The notes under the pieces: generated by a model
Seen by the model: the letters and a program-made list of their open reading frames with translations, nothing else
Told to the model about the DNA's origin: nothing
Databases searched by the model: none
Shown here: in pieces, positions 24,122 to 32,587 of the stretch
How the letters are laid out: every line of letters begins with the position of its first letter
Position numbering within the stretch: position 1 is the stretch's first letter
Made by a program: the position numbers and the translations under genes
DNA from: JBCCXL01 sp039191605
GTDB taxonomy: Bacteria; Acidobacteriota; Thermoanaerobaculia; Multivoradales; JAHZIX01
DNA: 64,000 nt
Direction of reading: 5' to 3'
Assembly: GCA_039191605.1 (NCBI GenBank)
Contig: JBCCXL010000007.1
Coordinates: 186,001 to 250,000 of the forward strand

Positions 24122-24589
24122 AGCCTCGGCTGCTGTCCGCAGATTAGGGTGAGTGATTCTCTTCCTGCGTGACGAGCACTGCGAAAGGGAGAGTGGGGCA
24201 GGGGGAAGTCGAGTCTAGGTTTCTGAGCCCGTGGTAGCTCTTCGCTGCCGGGAGGGATCCAACTTCTGCAGGATCTTTATTGCAACAATCTCCTCAAGAC
24301 TGCGCTTGCTCTAACCGGGACAAGATTTTTTGTGAATTTTTTATAAGGCTGCGAATCCGCGCCTTGCCTCTCAGCGAAATAAGTAAACAACGTCCTAATA
24401 TGAACGACTTCTCGCGCCGCGAACGAAGTTGCGTTTCCTGCAGGGCGTGAACCCATAAGTAGTTAGAATAGGTTTTTTCGTACCGTTAATGGTGCCGGGT
24501 GAAGTGTGTCTACTGGTCACGTTTCATCATCAGGGAGACCTGTGCCCAAAAAACTGCTTGTTCTTTCATCATCTGCAAAGGAGAGTCTC
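24122..24589 (+). promoter_or_regulatory. AT-rich 468-bp region upstream of the rhodopsin gene
   Basis: From about 24260 to 24580 base composition falls visibly compared with neighbouring genes (for example gattttttgtgaattttt near 24326 and the aataagtaaacaacg stretch near 24378). −10-like hexamers TAATAT (24396–24401) and TAGAAT (24464–24469) occur, neither with a good −35. No ORF, hairpin terminator or tRNA is seen. It probably holds the promoter and any light or stress control of the rhodopsin–carotenoid operon. Confidence 0.45.
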
Positions 24590-25354
24590 GTGGATCTGCC
24601 CAATCTAACGATCGGTCAATTCGACCTGGTCTACAACGTGTTTTCGCTGACTGTCGCGACGATGTTTGCGGCAGGCATTTTCTTTTTCACCGCGAAGCAG
24701 CTGGTGTCTCCGAAGTACCGCGTTGGCGTCATTGTCTCCGGCGTGGTGGTCTTCGTCGCCGGCTACCACTACTTTCGCATTTGGGAGAGCTGGTTCGACG
24801 CCTACACTCTGACCGGCGGCGCCTATGAGCCTAGCGGCGTCCCCTTCAACGATGCCTATCGCTACGCTGACTGGCTGATTACGGTTCCGCTGCTGCTGTT
24901 GGAGCTGGTGGCGGTTCTAGGGCTGGCCAAGGCCATTTCCGGTCCGCTGCTTCGCAACCTCACCATCGCTTCTTTCGTGATGATCGCTCTGGGCTACCCC
25001 GGTGAGGTCGCCGCCGATGCCGGCAGCAAGTGGCTGTGGTGGGCGCTGGCGATAATTCCCTTCATCTATATTCTCTACGTCCTCTTTACCCAGCTCAACA
25101 AGGCGATCGAGGGCAGCTCGGCGGAGGTCTCGAAGCTCTTTGCCCGCGCTCGATCGATCATCGCCATCTCCTGGTTGGTGTATCCCATCGCCTTTATCCT
25201 GCCGGCCCTCGGCTTTCTCTCCGGCGCCGATGGAGAAGTGGGTCTACAGGTTGGCTACGCGGCGGCGGATCTCATCGCCAAGGCCTTCTACGGCGTGGTC
25301 ATCTATCAGATCGCCCGAGCGAAGTCCGACGCCGACGGCTACGAACCGGCCTAA
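24590..25354 (+). CDS. Light-driven proton-pumping rhodopsin (proteorhodopsin/xanthorhodopsin-like)
   Basis: Start GTG 24590 follows AAAGGAGA and gives 254 residues; the frame runs open to 24506 without a better start. Seven hydrophobic helices are present. Key residues by alignment with Gloeobacter rhodopsin and bacteriorhodopsin are: Schiff-base acceptor D94, T98 and donor E105 (a DTE motif in RYADWLITVPLLLLE); counter-ion D227; retinal lysine K231 (ADLIAKAFYG); and the helix-B histidine H60 (GYHYFRIW). L102 at the spectral-tuning site predicts green absorption. The position equivalent to Gloeobacter G178, which opens the keto-carotenoid antenna groove, is W151, so antenna binding is not expected. 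It is followed by crtIB, crtY and blh, which supply retinal. Confidence 0.95.
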   Translation: MDLPNLTIGQFDLVYNVFSLTVATMFAAGIFFFTAKQLVSPKYRVGVIVSGVVVFVAGYHYFRIWESWFDAYTLTGGAYEPSGVPFNDAYRYADWLITVPLLLLELVAVLGLAKAISGPLLRNLTIASFVMIALGYPGEVAADAGSKWLWWALAIIPFIYILYVLFTQLNKAIEGSSAEVSKLFARARSIIAISWLVYPIAFILPALGFLSGADGEVGLQVGYAAADLIAKAFYGVVIYQIARAKSDADGYEPA

Positions 25355-25449
25355 ACATGCGGCAATGGCAGTCCGGGTGAGGCGTGAGCCACGCCCGGGC
25401 TGCTCATCATGATGTTGATGATTTTCACCCGCTAACGAGAGGAAGTACC

Positions 25450-28047
25450 GTGAGCTCGAAGCAGGCAATCGTGATTGGTGCTGGATTGGGAGGGCTTGCC
25501 GCCGCACTCCGACTACGGGCTCGTGGTCTCGAGGTGACGGTCGTCGAGCGTCAGGAACAGCCCGGGGGGCGGGCTGCGGTCTATCGCCGCGGCGGTTTTA
25601 CCTTCGATGCTGGGCCGACGATCATCACCGCGCCCTTCCTCATCGATGAACTCTTTTCGCTCTTTGGCAAGAAGCGGGAAGAGTACGTCACCCTACGCAG
25701 TCTCGAACCCTGGTACCGAATTCGCTTCGATGACGGGGAGTCGCTGGAATACAGCAGCGATCTGAAGACGATGGTGGAAGAGCTCGAGCGCTTCGAAGTG
25801 CAGGACGGCGCTGGCTATCAGCGCATGCTGCGGCATACCGAGAAGGTGTACCAGGAGGGATTCGAGAGGCTGGGAGATCAGCCTTTTCACCGCTGGAGCA
25901 CGATGCTCAAGGTCGTCCCTTCCCTCGGTCGGCTGCGCAGCGATCGGAGCGTGTACCGTCAAACGGCTCATTTCATTCAGCATCCGAAGCTTCGCCAGGC
26001 GCTGAGCTTCCACCCGCTTCTCGTCGGCGGCAGCCCATTCACCACAACTTCCATCTATTCGCTGATTCACCACCTCGAGCGCGAGGGCGGCGTGCACTTT
26101 GCGATGGGGGGAACCACCGCTTTGGTTCAGGGGTTTGTTCGCCTGCTCGAAGAGGAAGGAGTGAAGTTCCGCTATCGCTCGACAGTCAAGGAAATTGTGG
26201 TGGAAGGACCAGCCGGCGGCGGCCGGCGCGCTCGCGCTGCCGGAGTAGAGCTAGAATCCGGGGAAGTGCTGAAGGGAGATCTCGTCGTCGCCAACGCCGA
26301 TGCCCCCTTTGTCTACCGTCATCTCGTACCGGCAGAGCACCGCCGCAAGTGGACGACGAGCCGGATCGACAGCCGCAAGTACTCCATGGGCCTGTTCGTT
26401 CTCTACTTCGGCTCGCGGCGAACTTATCCCCACCTCGCTCACCACGAAATTCTTCTCGGCCCTCGCTACCAGGGGCTGATCGAGGACATCTTCGAGAACC
26501 ACGTTCTGGCGGAGGACATGAGCCTCTACCTCCATGCTCCGACCCGAACCGATCCCTCGCTGGCGCCGGAAGGTTGCGAATCGATGTACGCCCTGGTGCC
26601 GGTGCCGAATTTGAAGGCTGACATCGACTGGAAGGAGGCCGGGCCGCGTTTGCGAGATCGCCTCGTCGCCCGTCTTTCGGAGACCGTTTGCCCTGGCCTA
26701 GAGCAGGACATCGTCGAAGATTTCTACGTCACTCCCGAGAATTTCCGTGGCGACTTGCTATCGCATTTCGGCGCTGGCTTTTCGGTGCAGCCGGTGCTCA
26801 CCCAGAGCGCCTGGTTTCGCTTCCACAATCGGAGCGAAGAGCTGCGAAACCTCTATCTGGTCGGTGCCGGAACTCACCCGGGGGCTGGAGTCCCCGGCGT
26901 GCTGAGTTCGGCGAAGGTGATGGAACGACTGCTGGACGAAGAAGGCGTTGGCTCTGCTCCGCTGCGCACGGTGGGAGGCCGATCGGGATCGAAGGGCCAG
27001 CGCTCGATCGAAGAGCAACATGCCCACCAGCCGGCGGCCCGCGCGATTCTGGAAGATCAACCGGCCTCGGAGCTGATGGCTCGGCGAGCCAAGACCTTCT
27101 GGTTCGCCACTCGGCTGATGCCGCGGGAGACGCAGAGGGATGTGGCCAATCTCTATCGCTTCTGCCGCGTGGTGGACGACCTTGCGGATGATCTAGATGA
27201 TCCGCAGGAGAGCCGACGCTGGCTGCAGGTGATCGAAGAGGATCTCAATGCCGGAAAATCCTCGCTACCCTCAGTGGCATCCTTTTTGGAGCTAGCTCGC
27301 CGTCATTCCATCTCGAGGGAATTCGCCCGCGAGTTGGTGCGGGGTCTGCGGCTCGATCTTGGAAAGGTTCGAATTCAAACTCAGGACGAGCTGATCCGCT
27401 ACTGCTATCAGGTGGCCTCCACCGTCGGAGTCATGATGTGCCGAGTGCTGGGAACCCAGGCGCCGGACGCCTTGCTCTATGCCATCGACCTCGGCATCGC
27501 CATGCAGCTCACCAACATTGCCCGGGACGTGAAAGAGGACCTCGACTCAGACCGAATCTACCTACCGGCATCCTGGATCTCCGCTGAGACCGTCGAGCAG
27601 GGGGTTGCAGGAAGTCCCGAGGCTGAAGAGATCCTCTTCCAGGCGGTGGAGCGCCTGCTGTCGCTGGCGGAGGAGTATTACCGCAGTGCCGACATGGGAA
27701 TGATCTATCTCCCGGCGGGAGCCCGGTGGTCGATTCTGACCGCGGCGCGCAGCTATAAGGCCATCGGCGAGGTGATCAGCCGTCGGGGCCAGGGATACTG
27801 GCAAGATCGGATGTTCACTCGGCGGCGGAGAAAAACCCGCGAGGCGCTGCGCTCCTTGGGTACGGTCTGCTGGCAGACGGCAAAGGGCCTGGTGGGGAGG
27901 GAGAGTGAACAGAACTCCCGGCGGCGGCATCAAGAGCGACTTCATCGCCCGTTGAGGACGCTGGCGAGCGCGTCTTTGTGGCGACTGGATCTGGGCAACA
28001 ACCCAACCCTTCCAGGATCGAGCCGACGAGCCGTTGCGGAAGGATGA
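25450..28047 (+). CDS. crtI-crtB: Fused phytoene desaturase–phytoene synthase (CrtI–CrtB)
   Basis: GTG 25450, preceded by AGAGGAA, gives 865 residues (the frame is open from 25384). Residues 1 to about 495 are a CrtI-type FAD amine-oxidase-fold desaturase: AIVIGAGLGGLAAALRLRARG dinucleotide-binding start, GGRAAVYRRGGFTFDAGPTII, and the C-terminal GAGTHPGAGVPGVLSSAK signature. A linker of about 45 residues leads to CrtB, with CRVVDDLADD (first Asp-rich motif, about residue 573) and NIARDVKEDLDSDRIYLP (second, about 689). The single protein would condense two GGPP to phytoene and desaturate it towards lycopene. The reading frame is uninterrupted. It overlaps crtY by 4 nt. Confidence 0.93.
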   Translation: MSSKQAIVIGAGLGGLAAALRLRARGLEVTVVERQEQPGGRAAVYRRGGFTFDAGPTIITAPFLIDELFSLFGKKREEYVTLRSLEPWYRIRFDDGESLEYSSDLKTMVEELERFEVQDGAGYQRMLRHTEKVYQEGFERLGDQPFHRWSTMLKVVPSLGRLRSDRSVYRQTAHFIQHPKLRQALSFHPLLVGGSPFTTTSIYSLIHHLEREGGVHFAMGGTTALVQGFVRLLEEEGVKFRYRSTVKEIVVEGPAGGGRRARAAGVELESGEVLKGDLVVANADAPFVYRHLVPAEHRRKWTTSRIDSRKYSMGLFVLYFGSRRTYPHLAHHEILLGPRYQGLIEDIFENHVLAEDMSLYLHAPTRTDPSLAPEGCESMYALVPVPNLKADIDWKEAGPRLRDRLVARLSETVCPGLEQDIVEDFYVTPENFRGDLLSHFGAGFSVQPVLTQSAWFRFHNRSEELRNLYLVGAGTHPGAGVPGVLSSAKVMERLLDEEGVGSAPLRTVGGRSGSKGQRSIEEQHAHQPAARAILEDQPASELMARRAKTFWFATRLMPRETQRDVANLYRFCRVVDDLADDLDDPQESRRWLQVIEEDLNAGKSSLPSVASFLELARRHSISREFARELVRGLRLDLGKVRIQTQDELIRYCYQVASTVGVMMCRVLGTQAPDALLYAIDLGIAMQLTNIARDVKEDLDSDRIYLPASWISAETVEQGVAGSPEAEEILFQAVERLLSLAEEYYRSADMGMIYLPAGARWSILTAARSYKAIGEVISRRGQGYWQDRMFTRRRRKTREALRSLGTVCWQTAKGLVGRESEQNSRRRHQERLHRPLRTLASASLWRLDLGNNPTLPGSSRRAVAEG

Positions 28048-29282
28048 GCGTGGGCTCCAGGCCGATGGTGATCGCCGGTGCTGGCTGCGCCGGCTTGAGC
28101 CTCGCTGTCCGCCTGGTAGAAGCGGAGGAGAGTCGGCAGATCATCGTCTTCGACCCCCGGAGCGGATATCACTCCGATCGGACTTGGTGTTTCTGGCGTC
28201 TCGAAGAGCATCCTTTTGAATCGTGTGTCGAGCATCAGTGGGCTCGATGGACCCTTCAGCATCGCGGGCGTCGAGTTGTTTGTAGCTCGCAGCGACACCC
28301 GTATCAATGCATTCCTGCATCGGCCTTCTACGACTCTGCGCTAGAGACCCTCGCCGCGGCGCCCAACGTCGAGCTTCATCTCGAGACTCCAGTGCGGGCG
28401 GTGAGCGGCTCTCCGTCAGGGGTGCAGGTGGAGACATCTAAGGGCATTCTCGACGCCGCTCTCTGCTTCGACTCTCGTCCACCGGAGCCGACAGACGGGA
28501 CGCTGTTGCAGCACTTCGAGGGATGGGAGATCCGCTCAGCGAAGCCGGTCTTCGATCCATCGACCGCCGTGCTGATGGATTTTCGGCAGGCGCCCTTGGC
28601 TCAGACGGCACCGTCTCAGAGGGCATGGCCTCCGGAAGCTGGGAAGGAGGACATTTTCTTCCTTTACCTGCTGCCCTTCTCGCCGACCAGAGCGCTGATC
28701 GAAGCGACTTTCTTCTCGCTGACTCCTCAACCTGCCGAGGTCTACGAAAGGGCTCTTCGGACCTATTTACAGGAGGTGCTCGCGGTGGACAGCTATGAGC
28801 TACTGCGAACCGAGCGCGGTGTTTTGCCAATGGGCGACCTACGGCCAACGGTCGACCAGTCGACGATCCCCGGAACGGCGAGCCGGCATCTCTCGTTGGG
28901 CAGCGCGGCGGGCTGCATTCGTCCCTCGACGGGATATGGCTTTCTCGGAATCCAGCGCCAATGCGCGAGGATCAGTGATTTGGTGACGTCGCAGCTCGGC
29001 GAGCCTCAGGCATTGGTGCCCCCTGCGATCTGGAGCCCCCGAGCCCGCTGGATGGATCGGGTCTTCCTGGACTTCCTGAAGCGCCATCCCGCTGAGGCGG
29101 GGGAGGCTTTCCTACGGCTCTTCGAACGAGCTCCCTCCTCCTCTGTGGTGCGCTTCTTGGGAGATCGACAATCGCTGCGGGATACCTGGCAGGTGATTCG
29201 CGCGATGCCCTCCGGGCGCTTCGCGGCGGCCGGAATTCGCACGCTTCTCGGTACCGGGAAGGAGAGGGCCGATGCTGCCTGA
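28044..29282 (+). CDS. crtY: Lycopene beta-cyclase (CrtY-type)
   Basis: The ATG at 28044 overlaps the crtIB stop (ATGA), giving 412 residues; the open frame begins earlier at 27978 without support. The N-terminal VIAGAGCAGLSLAVRLVE is the FAD/NAD-binding signature of lycopene cyclases, followed by the diagnostic SDRTWCFWRLE, the IPASAFYDSALETL segment and the C-terminal GSAAGCIRPSTGYGFLGIQ block. It should cyclise both ends of lycopene to beta-carotene at the membrane. The order crtIB–crtY–blh with overlapping ends points to one transcript. Confidence 0.93.
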   Translation: MSVGSRPMVIAGAGCAGLSLAVRLVEAEESRQIIVFDPRSGYHSDRTWCFWRLEEHPFESCVEHQWARWTLQHRGRRVVCSSQRHPYQCIPASAFYDSALETLAAAPNVELHLETPVRAVSGSPSGVQVETSKGILDAALCFDSRPPEPTDGTLLQHFEGWEIRSAKPVFDPSTAVLMDFRQAPLAQTAPSQRAWPPEAGKEDIFFLYLLPFSPTRALIEATFFSLTPQPAEVYERALRTYLQEVLAVDSYELLRTERGVLPMGDLRPTVDQSTIPGTASRHLSLGSAAGCIRPSTGYGFLGIQRQCARISDLVTSQLGEPQALVPPAIWSPRARWMDRVFLDFLKRHPAEAGEAFLRLFERAPSSSVVRFLGDRQSLRDTWQVIRAMPSGRFAAAGIRTLLGTGKERADAA

Positions 29283-30276
29283 GCTCGCCGAATCCAGGGC
29301 CACACCGCCGCTTCGGCCTGATCGGCCTTCATCGCCCCATTGGTGGTCCGCCCACTGGAAGGCAGCGCTGCTGCTCACCCTGGCCAGCGCCGTCGCCCTC
29401 GCCGTCGCATCTCCGTCCTTGGCGATGCAGCTGATCGTCTTGAGCCTGGGGGTGGCGCTGCTGGGCGTTCCCCATGGGGCCCTGGATCCAGTTCTCGGAA
29501 GAACGCTGCTCCAGGAACGCTGGGGGTCGCGCTGGTGGATCGTGTTCACGATGGCCTACCTGCTTTTGGCGGGAGCCGTCTTGATCTGCTGGAAAGTTTC
29601 TCCCGCAGCCTCGCTGGGGGGGTTCCTGCTGATCTCCGTCGTGCATTTTGGGCTCGGAGACGTGCCTCCGGCGGAGCGCAGAGGATGGCGGGGGACGGGG
29701 CAGGTGATGGTGCGAGGTCTCCTGCCCATCGCGCTGCCGGTATGGGCTCAGCCGGGGCAGGTGAGCGAGATCTTCGGCTGGCTGGCCGGAGCCTCGGCGC
29801 CATCAGCCTCGGAGCTTGCGACGCTCGGTGCTGTCGGCGGTGCGCTGATTTCGCCTCTCGGTCTGTGGTGGGTGTTACACCACGGCAGACGAAGCTTCGG
29901 CGGTGACTCCCACAGCACCCGGGAAATCTTGGAGGTCAGCGCTCTGATCCTCTTGGCGCTGGTGGCTCCTCCGCTGCTCTTCTTCGTCGTCTACTTCTGC
30001 TTGTGGCATTCCCTTCGCCACAGTCTGGAGACCGCGGACGAGCGGCTACCCGGCGGCCTCAGCCGTGCTTTGAGGGCCTTTGTGCGGCAGGCGATCCCCA
30101 TGACCGTGCTGACGATGATCGCCGCTGTCGTCGCCTGGTGGGGATTGCAGGTCGGCGGGGCGGTCGCTCCGTCGGAGGCGACGGTTCAGGTGATCTTCAT
30201 CGGTTTAGCGGCCCTTACTGTGCCGCATATGATGCTGTGTTTTGCGGTGCAGCATCGGGATCGATCGCCTGCCTGA
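29272..30276 (+). CDS. blh: Brp/Blh-type beta-carotene 15,15'-dioxygenase
   Basis: This 334-residue polytopic membrane protein cleaves beta-carotene into two molecules of retinal. Family histidines likely to hold the iron are visible in GVPHGALDP, SVVHFGLGD, FCLWHSLRHS and LTVPHMML. About eight to ten hydrophobic helices are seen. The ATG at 29272 overlaps the end of crtY by 11 nt and has GGAGAG upstream. It closes the rhodopsin–retinal cassette. GGPP synthase, the only missing step, is not encoded in the window. Confidence 0.93.
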   Translation: MLPELAESRATPPLRPDRPSSPHWWSAHWKAALLLTLASAVALAVASPSLAMQLIVLSLGVALLGVPHGALDPVLGRTLLQERWGSRWWIVFTMAYLLLAGAVLICWKVSPAASLGGFLLISVVHFGLGDVPPAERRGWRGTGQVMVRGLLPIALPVWAQPGQVSEIFGWLAGASAPSASELATLGAVGGALISPLGLWWVLHHGRRSFGGDSHSTREILEVSALILLALVAPPLLFFVVYFCLWHSLRHSLETADERLPGGLSRALRAFVRQAIPMTVLTMIAAVVAWWGLQVGGAVAPSEATVQVIFIGLAALTVPHMMLCFAVQHRDRSPA

Positions 30277-30348
30277 AGAGACTCGTCGCTCTACTTGAAG
30301 AGACCCGGTCCTCTGTCTGCAGAGACAATGCCGGCAGATCCGAAAGCG

Positions 30349-30357
30349 TGCTACCGT
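30349..30357 (+). promoter_or_regulatory. Extended −10-like TGCTACCGT before the M1 peptidase gene
   Basis: The TACCGT hexamer (30352–30357) with an upstream TG lies 7 nt before the GTG at 30365. No Shine–Dalgarno sequence is present, consistent with a leaderless message that separates this gene from the retinal operon. Confidence 0.35.
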
Positions 30358-30364
30358 CGGCGGC

Positions 30365-32587
30365 GTGAACAACGTAAGAATTTGGTCCTTTTCTGCCGCG
30401 GGTTTCAGCGTTGATGGACGGTGTCGAAGGCTCGCTTACTCTCTCTTCGGGATCGGCTGCCTCGGGGGGGTGCTGCTCTTCGGGGGCGTGGGAGTCCTGC
30501 ACGCTGAGGAGTCGCCGCAAGATGCTGCCGAGCTTCTGGAGGCCGACCCCCACGCGCCGGAGCCGCTGGAGCGGCCGGAGCTGGTGTACGAGATCACCAT
30601 AGAGGCGCGCTACGAGCCGGAGACCCGGGATCTTTCCGGCACCCAGCGGCTGCGTTGGCGCAACACCACCCAGACCTCCACCGACGAGCTCTACTTTCAT
30701 CTCTATCTCAACGCCTTCGCCAACAATCGCTCCGCCTTTATCGTCGAGTCCGACGGCGGTCAGCTGAGAGGGGATCGCTTCGACGGGGAGCATTGGGGCT
30801 TCATCGAGGTCACCCGATTGGAGCTCCAGCCGGGGCCGGCTAGCGGGCAGCCGGGGCCGATCGATCTCAAGGCGGCAGAGAGGGTCATCACTCCACCCTC
30901 GAGTCAGCCGGGGGACCGCACGGTGGTGGCGTACCCCCTGCCCCAGTCTTTGGGGCCGGGAGAGACGGTGGATTTGGAGATCAGCTTCAGCGGGCGCCTG
31001 CCGCGGGTCTTTGCCCGCACCGGTGCGGTGGAGGATTTCGTGCTGGGAGGGCAGTGGTTCCCGAAGATCGGGGTCTTCGAGGCGGCGGGGATGAGGGGGC
31101 GGCAGGAGGCTGGATGGAATTGCCTTCCTTACCACGCCTTCAGCGAGTATTACGCCGACTTTGGCACCTATGACGTCACCCTCGATCTGCCGGAGCAATA
31201 TCTCGGCAAGGTGGGCGCCAGCGGCCGCAAGGTCGAGGAGAAGGTCGCCGAGGGGCGGGTACGAACCCGCTTCGTCACCGAGGAGGTGGTCGACTTCGCC
31301 TGGGGGGCCTGGCCCTCTTTCGAAGTCCACACTACGCGCTTCGATCCGGCGACGGACGTACCCCAGGAGCTGCGTCAGGAGGTCGCCGAGGAGCTCGGCG
31401 TCGACGCCGCCAGCCTCGAGCTGCGACCGGTAGATATCTCGCTCTTCATCGGTCCTGCCCGCCGGGGGCTGGTGGAGCGCTACCTGCACGCCGCGAAGGC
31501 TTCTTTGGCGAGCCTCGGTTTGCGCTACGGGGCCTTCCCGTATTCCAGCCTCACCATGGTGGATCCGCCCCATAGCGCGGATGGTTCTGCCGGCATGGAA
31601 TATCCGACCTTCGTCACCCTCGGCGGCACCTACCTGTTCACCATGCCCTTCTTCGACCGCATCCAGCTGCCGGAGGTGGTGACCGCCCACGAGATTGCCC
31701 ATCAATATTTTCAGAGCACCGTCGCCAGCAACGAGGCGGAGGAGGCCTTCCTGGATGAGGGGATGGCAAACTACGCCGAGTCCCAGGTGCTGGGAGATAC
31801 CTATGGGCCCTTTCACATGGGCGCGGTGCGCTTCACCCCGGGAGACGTGGTGCTGAGGCCGGTGGCCGGGGGTGGGTATCTCCAGCCCATCGCGAGCCCC
31901 TCCTGGACCTTTTCGTCCTTCGACGCCTTCGGAACGGCGAGCTACGCGCGGATGTCTGCGACGATCCGGCACCTAGAGGGGATCGTCGGCAAGGAGACGG
32001 TGGCGCGGGGCCTGCTGGATTACACGGAGCGCTGGAGTTTCCGGCATCCGGCGGTGGCAGATTTCGAGGCGGCTCTGGAACGCGCTGCGGGACAGGATCT
32101 CAGCTGGTATTTCGACCAGGCTCTCCACAGCGTGCGGGAGCTAGACTTTGCCATCACCGTCGCCAAGACGGAGAAGCTGGAAGAGCCTCGAGGGATGGAG
32201 TGGCAGGGCGGAGGCTGGCAGACGCCGGAGGCCGAGACGGACTCCGGCGACGGGGAGGAAGCCTCGACGATCTACCGCAGCGAAGTTCGAGTCGAGCGGC
32301 TGGGGGAGTTCATTCAGCCGGTGACGGTGGAGCTGACCTTCGAAGATGGCGAGACCATTCGTCAGCAGTGGGACGGTAAGGCGCGCTGGCACGAGATCGA
32401 GTTACGCCGAAGCTCGCCGCTGGTGTCCGCGGCGGTGGATCCGGACGGCGTGATGGCTCTGGACATCAACTATCTCAATAACGGGATGCGAGTCGAGTCG
32501 CAGAGCGAGGGATCTGGACGCCTCGCAATCTCCGCGACCTTCTGGCTGCAGTGGCTGGTGAGCAGCCTGGGGGGGATCCTGCCATGA
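30365..32587 (+). CDS. Secreted M1-family (gluzincin) metallopeptidase
   Basis: The 740-residue product begins at GTG 30365 and carries an N-terminal hydrophobic signal (LFGIGCLGGVLLFGGVGVLHA). An N-terminal beta domain (YEITIEARYEPETRDLSGTQRLRW) precedes the catalytic part with the GMEYPTFVTLGG substrate-binding segment (a GAMEN equivalent), VVTAHEIAHQYFQ (HExxH) and the third ligand in AFLDEGMANYAE. It probably trims peptides in the periplasm. The distal 150 residues form a further beta domain. The stop overlaps the next gene's ATG by 4 nt. Start choice is tentative because there is no ribosome binding site. Confidence 0.87.
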   Translation: MNNVRIWSFSAAGFSVDGRCRRLAYSLFGIGCLGGVLLFGGVGVLHAEESPQDAAELLEADPHAPEPLERPELVYEITIEARYEPETRDLSGTQRLRWRNTTQTSTDELYFHLYLNAFANNRSAFIVESDGGQLRGDRFDGEHWGFIEVTRLELQPGPASGQPGPIDLKAAERVITPPSSQPGDRTVVAYPLPQSLGPGETVDLEISFSGRLPRVFARTGAVEDFVLGGQWFPKIGVFEAAGMRGRQEAGWNCLPYHAFSEYYADFGTYDVTLDLPEQYLGKVGASGRKVEEKVAEGRVRTRFVTEEVVDFAWGAWPSFEVHTTRFDPATDVPQELRQEVAEELGVDAASLELRPVDISLFIGPARRGLVERYLHAAKASLASLGLRYGAFPYSSLTMVDPPHSADGSAGMEYPTFVTLGGTYLFTMPFFDRIQLPEVVTAHEIAHQYFQSTVASNEAEEAFLDEGMANYAESQVLGDTYGPFHMGAVRFTPGDVVLRPVAGGGYLQPIASPSWTFSSFDAFGTASYARMSATIRHLEGIVGKETVARGLLDYTERWSFRHPAVADFEAALERAAGQDLSWYFDQALHSVRELDFAITVAKTEKLEEPRGMEWQGGGWQTPEAETDSGDGEEASTIYRSEVRVERLGEFIQPVTVELTFEDGETIRQQWDGKARWHEIELRRSSPLVSAAVDPDGVMALDINYLNNGMRVESQSEGSGRLAISATFWLQWLVSSLGGILP

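Noticed and set aside
24590..25354. Carotenoid-antenna (xanthorhodopsin-type) rhodopsin
   Set aside because: The position equivalent to Gloeobacter G178 is W151, which should close the antenna groove.
27061..28047. Separate crtB gene with its own start instead of a fusion
   Set aside because: Internal ATG codons near the CrtB start lack a ribosome binding site and the frame is continuous from crtI; fusion is simpler.
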